This document shows, piece after piece, positions 24,334-32,846 of a stretch of 64,000 nucleotides of DNA (the first letter of the stretch is position 1; each line of letters starts with the position of its first letter). A model generated the notes under the pieces. It worked only from the letters and a program-made list of their open reading frames with translations, ran no database searches and was not told the origin of the DNA. The translations under genes were made by a program, and so were the position numbers. The DNA lies in NCBI GenBank assembly GCA_023426125.1, contig JAFABI010000041.1, positions 1 through 64,000 of the forward strand, written 5' to 3'. The stretch is from Bacillota bacterium. Its GTDB lineage: Bacteria > Bacillota > Clostridia > Acetivibrionales > DTU013.

Positions 24334-24377
24334 AACGGTTAAAAGCTTTTCAGGTTTCCCTTTTGCTTTTAACCGTT
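24334..24377 (-). terminator. Attenuator terminator upstream of the methyltransferase/GNAT operon
   Basis: On the minus strand AACGGTTAAAAGC (24377-24365) pairs perfectly with GCTTTTAACCGTT (24346-24334), followed by TTTATTTTATT and then the AAGGAGG of the methyltransferase. A strong terminator between a promoter and the first gene means regulated read-through. AGCAAAAG at 24367-24360, in its 5' arm and loop, is complementary to CTTTTGCT inside the leader frame, giving a mutually exclusive antiterminator. Confidence 0.75.
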
Positions 24378-24413
24378 ATTTTCGTAATTTTTTTTATATC
24401 GCTATAAAATCAA

Positions 24414-24503
24414 CTATGAGTATAACAGCAAAAGCTCGTTGCTAAGCTGGGCTACGAGTCGTTCATGCTGAATATTCATAATGATCGCATTATTATAAAT
24501 CAT
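24414..24503 (-). CDS. 29-codon leader peptide of the attenuator
   Basis: On the minus strand an AGAGGAGG (24523-24516) precedes an ATG at 24503 by 12 bases. The frame runs 29 codons to a TAG at 24414-24416 and ends in NELLLLYS. CAAAAGCTC between ribosome binding site and start (24515-24507) pairs with GAGCTTTTG in codons 23-25 (24437-24429). The latter also overlaps the strand that can pair with the terminator. This is the form of ribosome-mediated attenuators that control antibiotic-resistance genes. Translation is inferred, not shown. Confidence 0.6.
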   Translation of the reverse strand: MIYNNAIIMNIQHERLVAQLSNELLLLYS

Positions 24504-24539
24504 AGTGAGCTTTTGCCTCCTCTTTACAGAATTTTACTT

Positions 24540-24568
24540 AGTATAGCATGGCAAATGGATTCTGTCAA
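24540..24568 (-). promoter_or_regulatory. Promoter of the attenuated minus-strand operon
   Basis: On the minus strand TTGACA (24568-24563) and TATACT (24545-24540) are separated by 17 bases, a near-perfect sigma-A promoter. Transcription would start about 10 bases before the leader ribosome binding site. The interval 24569-24891 beyond it shows no recognisable gene. Confidence 0.8.
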
Positions 24569-24891
24569 ATGCGGATTTTTCTTTCGCAGCGCTGCAGAAA
24601 GATACCCGGACTATGCTTCATCACATAGGATGTACTGCGGCTCCGCGCCTTTTTCTGCCTCTATTAAGCCCCTGCTTTTCCCGACAAATTAATAAGTAGC
24701 AAGTGCCAAGTAACAATTTTATTATAAAGAAAAAAGTTGTGTTTTGCGTTTTTACACGTAGCGATACAACCTTTTTGTCGATTGGAAGGAAGCGGAGGGA
24801 ATGCTATCGGCAAGGTGAACCGCATAGCCATGCAGAAGAAATATGCGAAAGGGGATAGACGGTTCTGTGGAGGTAATTACATGCGCCATTA

Positions 24892-25821
24892 TCAATGTCC
24901 GGTATTTTCTTCAACAGGCACATCGCCAGAAAGCTGCCGGCATGTCTTTCCGAATTTTAACTGTGACAGTATCAGTCCGGCAAACATGAGGGAGCAGCCG
25001 ATACCTCCGCGCAAGCCCAGGCTTTCTCCCAGAATCAGAAAGCCTCCCAGTGCGGCAAAGACATTTTCCATGCTCAGGATAATGGCGGCGTGGGATTCCC
25101 TGGAATGTTTCTGTCCGATGATCTGCAGGGTATAAGCAATACCAACCGATGCAAGGCCTCCGTAAAGTATGGGGATCAGGGCCTGTTGAAGTCCCTGGAC
25201 CGGTATTCCTTCGAAAAACATGGCGGCAGCCAGGCTGAGAATGGAGCAGGTAAATATTTGTATCACTGACAGCTTCAAACCGTCAAATGTTTTTACAAAA
25301 TGCCCGATGACAAGGATGTGCATTGCCCAGAAGAAGGCTCCGATCAACTGAAATATATCTCCCGGAGAAACGGAAAATTGTTCGTTGACGCTTAGCAAAT
25401 ACAGTCCGATGACTGAAATACCCGCACCAATCCAGGTATTCATATTTATTGTGTGTTTTAAAAAAACACCCAGGAATGGGACGATCACTATATAAAGACT
25501 TGTAATGAATGCCGCCTTGCCGGCTGTGGTATGAGCCATGCCGATCTGTTGGAGAGTTGCGGCGGTGAAAAGGACAAGGCCGCAGATTATACCGGCAGGG
25601 ATGGTGCGTTTGAACTCGCCTGGCAGCTTCCGAAGTCCTGCCTTTGCACCGATGAACAATATCAATGGCAGAAGCGAAAGACCGCCCAGGGCAAACCGTA
25701 CACCATTAAAGGCAAAAGGGCCAAGATGCTGGGCGCCTACCCTCTGGGCGACAAAGGCAAAGCCCCAGATAGCAGCTGTAAACAGTAAGATTATATTGGA
25801 TAGGGTTGTTTGTTTTTTCAC
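24892..25821 (-). CDS. EamA/DMT-family transporter
   Basis: A 309-residue integral membrane protein with about ten hydrophobic helices in two similar halves. This is the duplicated EamA layout of drug/metabolite exporters (first half FTAAIWGFAFVAQRVGAQHLGPF, second half AAIILSMENVFAALGGFLILGESL). It starts with GTG at 25821 behind AAGGAG. It is divergent from the thiamine operon and 101 bases from its promoter. EamA proteins export metabolites or amino acids; a thiamine-precursor role would be guesswork. No TPP element is seen on its own side. Confidence 0.85.
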   Translation of the reverse strand: MKKQTTLSNIILLFTAAIWGFAFVAQRVGAQHLGPFAFNGVRFALGGLSLLPLILFIGAKAGLRKLPGEFKRTIPAGIICGLVLFTAATLQQIGMAHTTAGKAAFITSLYIVIVPFLGVFLKHTINMNTWIGAGISVIGLYLLSVNEQFSVSPGDIFQLIGAFFWAMHILVIGHFVKTFDGLKLSVIQIFTCSILSLAAAMFFEGIPVQGLQQALIPILYGGLASVGIAYTLQIIGQKHSRESHAAIILSMENVFAALGGFLILGESLGLRGGIGCSLMFAGLILSQLKFGKTCRQLSGDVPVEENTGH

Positions 25822-25921
25822 GGGTTACTCCTTGTTTATCCTGTATAAATTATTGTAGATTCTACCACATTCGCGGCAATTCTGCAAAGTGGATAATAGG
25901 AACAGACTTTTTGCCGTGTTC

Positions 25922-25950
25922 TTGACAATACGGCGATTCAATGCTATGAT
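25922..25950 (+). promoter_or_regulatory. Thiamine operon promoter
   Basis: TTGACA at 25922-25927 and TATGAT at 25945-25950 with a 17-base spacer, 8 bases before the first TPP aptamer. Confidence 0.85.
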
Positions 25951-25957
25951 AATCACA

Positions 25958-26041
25958 GTTTGCAGGGGGACTCTCCGGAGTTGAGAAGGTAGAACCTGAC
26001 CCTTTGAACCTGTCGGTTAAGACCGGCGTAGGGAAGCAAAT
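25958..26041 (+). promoter_or_regulatory. TPP riboswitch 1 (THI element)
   Basis: The outer stem GTTTGC/GCAAAT encloses GGGGGACTC, the TGAGAAGGTAGAACCTGACC core, CTTTGAACCTG and the GACCGGCGTAGGGAAGC end. All conserved TPP aptamer parts are present. It is followed by its own terminator at 26070-26107. Confidence 0.96.
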
Positions 26042-26069
26042 CATCTACATCAAGCAATGTACATGGTTC

Positions 26070-26107
26070 AGGGTGCTTTCCTAAATGAAGGCACTCTATT
26101 TTATTTT
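26070..26107 (+). terminator. Terminator of TPP riboswitch 1
   Basis: AGGGTGCTTTC at 26070-26080 pairs with GAAGGCACTCT at 26087-26097 (two G-T pairs), followed by ATTTTATTTT. Confidence 0.8.
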
Positions 26108-26146
26108 AAATAGTTCGCCTCTCTTTCCAAAATTGAATACATAAAT

Positions 26147-26233
26147 CGTTTGCGGGGGAACTCATGCGAGTTGAGAAGGTTAAAACCTGACCCTTTGAAC
26201 CTGTCGGTTAAGACCGGCGCAGGGAAGCAAATC
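26147..26233 (+). promoter_or_regulatory. TPP riboswitch 2 (THI element)
   Basis: A second complete aptamer with GTTTGC/GCAAAT outer stem, GGGGGAACTC, TGAGAAGGTTAAAACCTGACC-type core, CTTTGAACCTG and ACCGGCGCAGGGAAGC. It is about 90 percent identical by eye to the first in the 3' half, which suggests tandem duplication. It has its own terminator at 26256-26297. Confidence 0.96.
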
Positions 26234-26255
26234 ATCTACATAACGGGTATTTGAT

Positions 26256-26297
26256 AGGCTGTTTTCCTGCAGTAAGGGAAACAGCCTGTTTTATTTT
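26256..26297 (+). terminator. Terminator of TPP riboswitch 2
   Basis: AGGCTGTTTTCC at 26256-26267 pairs with GGGAAACAGCCT at 26276-26287, followed by GTTTTATTTT. It lies 27 bases before the thiD start. Confidence 0.85.
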
Positions 26298-26324
26298 ATA
26301 AAAAAATGAAAGGAGAGAGCATTG

Positions 26325-27146
26325 ATGAAAAAAGTATTGAGCATTGCCGGTTCGGATTGCAGCGGGGGCGCAGGCATACAGGCGGATTTAAAGACCTTTT
26401 CGGCGCATGGCGTGTTTGGCATGAGCGTCATTGTATCCGTTGTTGCGGAAAACACCAGCCGTGTCATTGATATTCAGGATGTTCGGCCCGATATGGTCAA
26501 AAAGCAGATCGACGCCATCTTTGAGGACATTGGGGCAGACGCTGTGAAAGTCGGTATGCTTTCCGGCCGGGAAAGCATGCTGGCCGTGGCAGAAAAGCTG
26601 CGTGAGTATAGGCCCGCCAATGTGGTGGTGGATCCTGTAATGTATGCCAAAAACGGCTGCCCGCTAATGCATCCTGACGCTATTGACACGCTGATTGAGG
26701 CAGTTGTTCCGCTGGCCGGTGTCCTTACACCAAATATACCGGAAGCGGAAAAGATTGCCGGTATTGAAATAAGGAAGGTGGAAGATATGGAACGCGCAGC
26801 AAGGCTTATTTTCGGTATGGGCTGCCGGAATTCACTGGTCAAGGGCGGCCACATCACTGGCGACGCCGTGGATGTATTGTACGACGGGAAGCAGTTTTAC
26901 CGTTTCCGCTCGGAAAGGATCAACACAAAGAATACCCATGGTACGGGGTGCACCTATTCATCCGCAATCGCAGCGAATCTTGCTCTGGGATTTTCTATGC
27001 CGGAGGCTGTCAACCGGGCCAAGGAATATGTCACAACGGCAATCCGGCATTCCCTGGCAATTGGCAAAGGCAGCGGCCCTACCCATCACTTCTATGACCT
27101 CTATAAAAATGGTTTGTCGAAAGGAATCAATACAGATGCGTTATAA
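26325..27146 (+). CDS. thiD: HMP/HMP-phosphate kinase ThiD
   Basis: A 273-residue ribokinase-fold enzyme that phosphorylates hydroxymethylpyrimidine twice to HMP-PP for thiamine synthesis. It begins VLSIAGSDCSGGAGIQADLKTF, the family signature. It has VVDPVMYAKNGCPLMH in the middle and the anion hole/catalytic NTHGTGCTYSSAIAA near residue 210. The start ATG 26325 has AAAGGAGAG; a TTG one codon before is also in frame. It is the first gene after the tandem TPP riboswitches, and its last 11 bases overlap thiC. Confidence 0.95.
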   Translation: MKKVLSIAGSDCSGGAGIQADLKTFSAHGVFGMSVIVSVVAENTSRVIDIQDVRPDMVKKQIDAIFEDIGADAVKVGMLSGRESMLAVAEKLREYRPANVVVDPVMYAKNGCPLMHPDAIDTLIEAVVPLAGVLTPNIPEAEKIAGIEIRKVEDMERAARLIFGMGCRNSLVKGGHITGDAVDVLYDGKQFYRFRSERINTKNTHGTGCTYSSAIAANLALGFSMPEAVNRAKEYVTTAIRHSLAIGKGSGPTHHFYDLYKNGLSKGINTDAL

Positions 27147-28437
27147 AACACAAATAGAAGCCGCAAAAAAAGGCATTGTCACAAAAGAACTGGCACAGGT
27201 TGCCGGGGAAGAAGGGGTGGACGTACAGGAACTGCTTCAACTTGTCGCTTCCGGACAGGTGGCAATTCCCGCAAACATCAATCACGCCGCTCTTCATCCG
27301 TATGGTATCGGCAAGGGACTGCGCACCAAAATCAATGTCAACCTGGGGATATCCGGCGATTGCGCCGATTATAGCGCCGAGATGAAAAAGGTAGAGCTGG
27401 CGGTCCGGTATGGGGCCGAGTCCATAATGGATCTCAGCAATTACGGCAAGACGCGGGAATTCCGGGAAAAGCTTATTCAAACCTCGCCCGCCATGATCGG
27501 CACCGTTCCCATGTATGATGCCATCGGCTATCTGGAAAAGGATTTAAAAGACATTACGGCGCAGGACTTTCTGGAGGTTGTGCGGTCCCATGCCCGCGAA
27601 GGCGTGGATTTTATGACCATCCATGCCGGACTAAACCTCAGGGCTATAGAGATTTTTATGCGCAGCAAGCGGCAGATGAATATCGTATCCCGGGGAGGCT
27701 CCCTGCTGTTTGCCTGGATGAGGATGACAGGCAATGAGAATCCGTTTTACGAGCATTATGATGAGCTGCTGGACATTTTGGGCGAATATGACGTTACCAT
27801 CAGCATCGGGGATGCACTTCGGCCCGGCAGTATAGCGGATGCCACCGACGCTTCCCAGATCGCTGAACTGACGGAAATCGGCCATCTCACCAAACGCGCA
27901 TGGGAGAAAGACGTCCAGGTCCTGGTGGAGGGACCGGGGCATATGGCGATGGACGAGATTGCCGCGAATATGAAGCTGGAGAAGCGTTTGTGCCACGGTG
28001 CGCCATTTTATGTGCTGGGGCCGCTGGTCACCGATATTGCGCCCGGCTACGATCACATCACCTCAGCCATCGGCGGCGCAATCGCAGCTGCCAGCGGCGC
28101 GGATTTTCTTTGCTATGTAACGCCTGCGGAACATCTCCGCCTGCCTGACTTATCCGATGTAAAGGAAGGGATCATCGCTGCTAAAATTGCCGCCCACGCT
28201 GCGGATATTGCCAAAGGCGTAAAGGGGGCGCGCGCCGCCGATTTCCGGATGAGCGAGGCGCGCCGCACGCTTGACTGGGAAGAGATGTTTCAGCTTGCCA
28301 TCGATGGAGAAAAGGCAAAGGACTATTATGAAAGCGTTCCGCCCGAGGATAAGCATAGCTGTTCCATGTGCGGGAAAATGTGCGCGATGCGCACAATGAA
28401 CCGTGTTTTAGAGGGATGGGATATAACTTTAAAGTAA
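27136..28437 (+). CDS. thiC: Phosphomethylpyrimidine synthase ThiC
   Basis: A 433-residue radical-SAM-type enzyme that rearranges aminoimidazole ribotide to HMP phosphate. The start ATG 27136 lies inside the end of thiD; the frame stays open far upstream within thiD but that part is not ThiC-like. Motifs include GISGDCADYSAEMKK, MDLSNYG, VSRGGSLLFAWM, EGPGHMAMDEIAANM and the C-terminal cluster motif CSMCGKMCAMR. This is the short bacterial form without the long N-terminal region of E. coli ThiC, usual in Clostridia. Confidence 0.96.
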   Translation: MRYKTQIEAAKKGIVTKELAQVAGEEGVDVQELLQLVASGQVAIPANINHAALHPYGIGKGLRTKINVNLGISGDCADYSAEMKKVELAVRYGAESIMDLSNYGKTREFREKLIQTSPAMIGTVPMYDAIGYLEKDLKDITAQDFLEVVRSHAREGVDFMTIHAGLNLRAIEIFMRSKRQMNIVSRGGSLLFAWMRMTGNENPFYEHYDELLDILGEYDVTISIGDALRPGSIADATDASQIAELTEIGHLTKRAWEKDVQVLVEGPGHMAMDEIAANMKLEKRLCHGAPFYVLGPLVTDIAPGYDHITSAIGGAIAAASGADFLCYVTPAEHLRLPDLSDVKEGIIAAKIAAHAADIAKGVKGARAADFRMSEARRTLDWEEMFQLAIDGEKAKDYYESVPPEDKHSCSMCGKMCAMRTMNRVLEGWDITLK

Positions 28438-28458
28438 AAAAACAGGAGGAGATTCTCT

Positions 28459-29265
28459 ATGGAGATCGCAAAAGCATTAGAACAAGTCCGCAGTAAAAAA
28501 CCCCTCATCCATCACATTACAAATTACGTCACAGTCAATGACTGTGCAAATATCACGCTGGCTGTCGGCGCTTCGCCGATCATGGCGGACGCCCTGGAGG
28601 AAGCCGGTGACATTGCCGCAATTTCATCTGCTGTTGTGCTGAACATCGGAACGCTCAACAGCCGCACCATAGAATCCATGGTGGAGGCGGGAAAGAGCGC
28701 CGGCAAAAAGGGTATTCCGGTCGTGCTGGATCCGGTGGGCGCAGGTGCTTCCAGGCTGCGCAACGACGCGACGGCAAGGATTCTGGAAGAGATAAAGATT
28801 TCCGTAGTGCGTGGGAATATTTCTGAAATACGCTATATCAGTGGACTTGCCTCCCATACAAAGGGCGTGGATGCCTCCGAAAGCGACCTCGGTGATGACG
28901 CCGGAAAAATCGCCCGCGGGCTTTCACAGCGGCTTGGCTGTGTCGTCGCTATTACCGGCGCAGTGGACGCCGTTTCCGACGGCAGGCGCACGATCCGTAT
29001 TCACAATGGACATCCGGCCCTCTCCGGCATCACAGGTACGGGCTGCATGTGTTCTTCTCTGGTTGGTTCCTTCTGCGGAGCCAATCCGAAGTCAATGCTG
29101 CAGGCAACGGTTGCGGCGATTTTATGCATGGGGATTGCCGGTGAAATTGCCCATGAAAAGGCCGGACAGGCCGGAAACGGCGGTTATCGTATGGCCATCC
29201 TCGACGCCGTCGGTAAAATGGACGCGGATACGCTGACCAGGAGGGCCAACTACCGTGAAGAATAA
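28459..29265 (+). CDS. thiM: Hydroxyethylthiazole kinase ThiM
   Basis: A 268-residue kinase that phosphorylates the salvaged thiazole moiety of thiamine. Motifs: PLIHHITNYVTVNDCAN, VVLDPVGAGASRLR, the VRGNISEI loop, and the ATP/anion-hole TGTGCMCSSLVGSFCGA. The ATG is behind AGGAGGAG, 21 bases after thiC. It overlaps thiE by 11 bases. Its presence without thiG/thiS/thiH in this operon means the operon makes pyrimidine de novo but takes thiazole by salvage. Confidence 0.95.
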   Translation: MEIAKALEQVRSKKPLIHHITNYVTVNDCANITLAVGASPIMADALEEAGDIAAISSAVVLNIGTLNSRTIESMVEAGKSAGKKGIPVVLDPVGAGASRLRNDATARILEEIKISVVRGNISEIRYISGLASHTKGVDASESDLGDDAGKIARGLSQRLGCVVAITGAVDAVSDGRRTIRIHNGHPALSGITGTGCMCSSLVGSFCGANPKSMLQATVAAILCMGIAGEIAHEKAGQAGNGGYRMAILDAVGKMDADTLTRRANYREE

Positions 29266-29899
29266 GATCGACTATTCGCTGTATCTTGTCACAGACCGGG
29301 AACTGATGAATGCACCTACCCTGGAAAGCGCCGTGGAAAGCGCGATCAGGGGCGGATGCACACTGGTTCAGCTGCGGGAAAAAACAGCTTGCTCCCTTGA
29401 ATTTCTCCGGACGGCGCAAAGAGTCAAGCAGGTGACTGGTCAATACGGTGTACCGCTGATCATCAATGACCGGGTCGACATTGCGCTGGCAGCGGATGCC
29501 GACGGTGTGCATGTCGGCCAATCCGACCTTCCGCCCGTGGTAGTCCGCAGGCTGGTTGGGCCGGATAAAATCCTCGGCGTATCGGTTTCCCATGCCGGCG
29601 AGGCGGTGAGCGCCGCTAACGCCGGGGCTGACTATCTCGGTGTGGGCGCGATGTTCGCCACCGGGACCAAAACCGACGCGGATCTCACAACAATGGAGGA
29701 GCTCCGTCAGATTCGCCGTGAGGTCAGTCTGCCGATTGTGGTGATTGGCGGCATCAATGCGGCGACGGTTCCTTTGTTCAGGGACAGCGATATCGACGGG
29801 CTTGCGGTGGTGTCGGCCATTCTGGCGCAGCCGGATATCGAGGCCGCGGCAAGGAAGCTGAAAGATATATTCCTGCGGGAAGTGAAGGGCCTGCGGTAA
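29255..29899 (+). CDS. thiE: Thiamine-phosphate synthase ThiE
   Basis: A 214-residue TIM barrel that joins HMP-PP and thiazole phosphate to thiamine monophosphate. Motifs: LYLVTDREL at the start, GCTLVQLREK, LIINDRVDIALAADADGVHVGQ, GVGAMFATGTKTD (phosphate loop) and VVIGGINAATVP. The start is GTG 29255 inside the end of thiM, typical coupling. Last gene of the operon. Confidence 0.95.
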   Translation: MKNKIDYSLYLVTDRELMNAPTLESAVESAIRGGCTLVQLREKTACSLEFLRTAQRVKQVTGQYGVPLIINDRVDIALAADADGVHVGQSDLPPVVVRRLVGPDKILGVSVSHAGEAVSAANAGADYLGVGAMFATGTKTDADLTTMEELRQIRREVSLPIVVIGGINAATVPLFRDSDIDGLAVVSAILAQPDIEAAARKLKDIFLREVKGLR

Positions 29900-30225
29900 G
29901 GGAGGAGGCTGCCCTTCCTGCTGCCGTCCTGCGGGGTGCTGCGGGGTGCCAAAAGCCTGCTGTTTAAACGCAGGCATATTTCAGGTGATCCGCGATGTTC
30001 AATTGGTGTCGGGAGGCGACGCTGCAAGGATGGAGAATCTGCACAAAAGGGTGGGGCTTTTGCATTAAAAGGTTGAAACAAGGAATCGTGCAGTATTTAT
30101 TCTCACCAATTTTTTTACAACGACACCATAGACGTCCCGGGTATTTTGATAGTATAATGGGAAAGAGAAAAATATGGCAATATTTATAGTGAGATAGACA
30201 AAAAATAGTAAGAAGGTCTGACGGC
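29900..30225. other. Intergenic stretch before the YesS-like regulator
   Basis: It contains two tandem 10-base copies of GCGGGGTGCY at 29931-29950 and a short GCCTGC/GCAGGC hairpin at 29955-29975. TGCACAAAAG and CTTTTGCA at about 30039-30063 can also form a stem. TATAAT at about 30152-30157 is a possible -10 for the next gene, without a convincing -35. No gene is seen. Confidence 0.4.
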
Positions 30226-32511
30226 ATGCAGGAAAGGGATCTCATCAAAAAGACCCATATCAGGTATTTGGTATCGTATCTGGCTGTTTTTCTTATTCCG
30301 GTACTATTGAGTATCGTGATTTATAAAAACCTGGTTGACCTTCTGGTGAAGGATTCCCTGAATGCCAACATGGCAATCCTGGAACAGTCCAGGATCATCA
30401 TCGACCAGAGGATGGCCGAGCTGGACTCCATTGCATGGAATATTGCCACAAACGGCAGCGTATCCAGGCTGTTGTACTCTCCAAGCCAGACTCCGGAAAT
30501 GATCACCGACGCTTTTAACAAAATGAGAGCGGATTTCTATTCGTATAAAGCTTCCAATAATTTTATTGCGGATTATTTCATCTACTTTAAATATATCGAC
30601 TCCGTAACGATTCTTGACACCCTGTACAAACCCGGCGAATATTACAGGTACTTTCAAAAGGTTTATACAAACTGGCAAACCGGTTATGATCAGTGGTATA
30701 ACTTTATCCGGGGGGAGTACTCCGAAGATAAAACCGTAATGACGCTTGAATCCAATACCGAAAACGGTGACAGCACCATCATGTTTGTTTACAAGCTTCC
30801 CCTGTATACAGCGGACCTCAGCCTGGGATCGCTGGGGATCATCATAAATAATGTGCAGCTGAAGGCATTGATGCAAAATGCGGTTGAAGAAAACCGGGGT
30901 TTTTTTTATCTCCTTGACCAAAACGGGAAGACGATTGCCTGTTCCGGCGGCAGTGCCGCAGCAAATCTGCCGGAGCTGGAATTCAAAGACGGCAGGGGAA
31001 CGGAAATCGCCAATGTAAACGGGCACAATATGCTCGTTACCTATGTAAAGTCCTCGCATCTGGGATGGAAATATATCATCGCAGTGCCCCAGGAATCTGT
31101 AATGGCAAAAGCCAACAGCATAAAAAACGGTTTGCTCCTCATCATTGTGCTTTGTCTGCTGTACGGCCTGATCGTATCCTTCGTCTTTGCATCCGGGTAC
31201 AGTAAACCATTGAAATACCTGCTGGACGACATCGTTTTGCAGGTGAAAAAAACGGAACAGCTCCCCTGCAATGACACCTACGGGTTCATTAAGGGTGCGT
31301 TCATGCAGCTTGCGGCGGAGAGCACGGTCCAGGAGGATATGATCAGAAAGCAGATGCCCATTTTAACGGATAATTTTTATACGAAGCTTATCAAGGGCGA
31401 GATACGCAGTGATGAAGAAATCAGGCGTTATGAGCTCATTCTCAACCTGAAGCTGGATGCGAAAGCCTTTTCGATTTTGCTGTTTTACATCGAAAATTTT
31501 AAAAATATGGAGGTTGCGGGCTTGGCGATTATTGGAGAAATCCAGCATTTTGTATTTGACGCCTCCTATACTCTGACCATCGACGGGAAGACCATATGCC
31601 TTCTTGTAGGCTTCAACACATGTGAAGAGGACATCTGCAAGGAGGAAATGCGTAAGTTTGCCCTTGAGGCAAGAAATAACCTTTATTTGAAATATGAGAT
31701 GCCTGTAACGATAGCCATAGGCGGCCTTAAAGATAAAAAAGACATCTACGGGTCTTATGAGGAGGCTGTGATTGCATTACGGTACGGACAGTTTCTGGGG
31801 GAGAATTCAATCATATGGTCCGATGAAATCAACAAGGCCGACGGAATCGACTATTATTACCCGCCGGAGGAGGAGGTCAGGCTTATGAATTCGGTGCGGG
31901 CCGGTAATTTCGAAGCTGTTAACGCCGCCCTGGACGGAATTTATAAGAAAAATTTTGTTGAAAAGCGTTTGAAGCCTACCGTGGCGGAATATCTTGTAAA
32001 TGATTTGAAATCCACCCTGGTAAAGCTTCTGTCCGAGCTCATCGTGTTGGATGGCATGAAGGGCAGCTTTGAAAGCATTCTGGCGGAATTGAAGGAATGC
32101 AACACCGGAGGAGAGACCTTTCTATTCATCCGGAAGTTTTTTATCAATGCCTGCGGTATCATCAATTTAAGGAAGAAAAGCCATAACGATATTTTGAGGG
32201 ACAACATCGAAGCTTATTTGTCCGCCAGCTACACGCAAAAGGATTTGTCGCTGTCTTCCATTGCCGAGCGTTTCAATATTTCCGAGCCCTACCTTTCCAA
32301 ATTTTTCGTACAGCATATCGGTGAAAATTTCTCGGTCTATGTCGGCAGGCTTCGCATAAAAAAGGCCGAAAGCCTGCTGCTGGGAAGTGAAAGCACCCTG
32401 GAACAGATTGCAGAGAATACTGGCTTTGGCAGCGTCCATGTATTCATAAAGGTATTCAAAAAATATACGGGACTGACGCCCGGAGCGTACAAAAGCACCT
32501 TTAAACTGTAA
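30226..32511 (+). CDS. Membrane-bound AraC-family regulator, YesS-like
   Basis: A 761-residue one-component sensor-regulator. A first membrane helix (residues 14-36, LVSYLAVFLIPVLLSIVIY) leads into an extracytoplasmic Cache-like sensor of about 250 residues. A second helix follows at about 300-325 (LLLIIVLCLLYGLIVSFVFA), then a cytoplasmic linker and a C-terminal AraC double helix-turn-helix (IAERFNISEPYLSKFFVQ and IAENTGFGSVHVFIKVFKK). Size and layout match B. subtilis YesS. Such proteins sense an external carbohydrate and activate the neighbouring importer, here the Lpl-type system that follows. The start is ATG with AAGAAGG upstream. Confidence 0.9.
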   Translation: MQERDLIKKTHIRYLVSYLAVFLIPVLLSIVIYKNLVDLLVKDSLNANMAILEQSRIIIDQRMAELDSIAWNIATNGSVSRLLYSPSQTPEMITDAFNKMRADFYSYKASNNFIADYFIYFKYIDSVTILDTLYKPGEYYRYFQKVYTNWQTGYDQWYNFIRGEYSEDKTVMTLESNTENGDSTIMFVYKLPLYTADLSLGSLGIIINNVQLKALMQNAVEENRGFFYLLDQNGKTIACSGGSAAANLPELEFKDGRGTEIANVNGHNMLVTYVKSSHLGWKYIIAVPQESVMAKANSIKNGLLLIIVLCLLYGLIVSFVFASGYSKPLKYLLDDIVLQVKKTEQLPCNDTYGFIKGAFMQLAAESTVQEDMIRKQMPILTDNFYTKLIKGEIRSDEEIRRYELILNLKLDAKAFSILLFYIENFKNMEVAGLAIIGEIQHFVFDASYTLTIDGKTICLLVGFNTCEEDICKEEMRKFALEARNNLYLKYEMPVTIAIGGLKDKKDIYGSYEEAVIALRYGQFLGENSIIWSDEINKADGIDYYYPPEEEVRLMNSVRAGNFEAVNAALDGIYKKNFVEKRLKPTVAEYLVNDLKSTLVKLLSELIVLDGMKGSFESILAELKECNTGGETFLFIRKFFINACGIINLRKKSHNDILRDNIEAYLSASYTQKDLSLSSIAERFNISEPYLSKFFVQHIGENFSVYVGRLRIKKAESLLLGSESTLEQIAENTGFGSVHVFIKVFKKYTGLTPGAYKSTFKL

Positions 32512-32846
32512 AAGAATAGTATAATCATAAATTTCGTCCATCCGGTTTAAAAAAAAACCCTCTCTTTTTTAAAAAAAATCTATCGGGATTAAATATCATT
32601 TATTTACTTTCATCACCGGCTTGTATTAGGATGGAAGTATCAAAACATGCGCCGGCCGGCCCAGGATTCCAGCTTAAGAATGTAAGCTTACCCGGAAAAC
32701 AAAAAAAGAAGAAGGGAGTGAATGTCAAAAATCGCCGTTGGCTACAAACGGTCTTGATTTGTTGTTGCTTCATGCCAGCTTGAAAACTCTTTTAAGGTGG
32801 CTGCCTCTAAAAAATATGGATGTAAAATCGAAAGGAGTATGTGTTC
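32512..32846 (+). other. Promoter region of the first Lpl-type importer
   Basis: No gene. It holds an AAAAAAAAACCC/CTCTCTTTTTTAAAAA A/T-rich tract right after the regulator stop, which may act as a weak terminator. The usual place for AraC-type operator repeats is here, but I cannot define them by eye. AAAGGAG at 32831 serves the binding-protein gene. Confidence 0.35.

Noticed and set aside
24737..25135. 132-codon plus-strand frame over the end of the EamA gene
   Set aside because: Its second half is antisense to the transporter and no motif or convincing start is present.
26872..27135. Longer N-terminus for ThiC
   Set aside because: The extra 88 codons lie within thiD in another frame and do not resemble ThiC; the ATG at 27136 gives the normal protein start.
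29030..29977. 315-codon minus-strand frame over thiM/thiE
   Set aside because: Shadow of two well-identified genes; low-complexity Arg/Gln/His/Pro composition typical of antisense frames in GC-rich genes.
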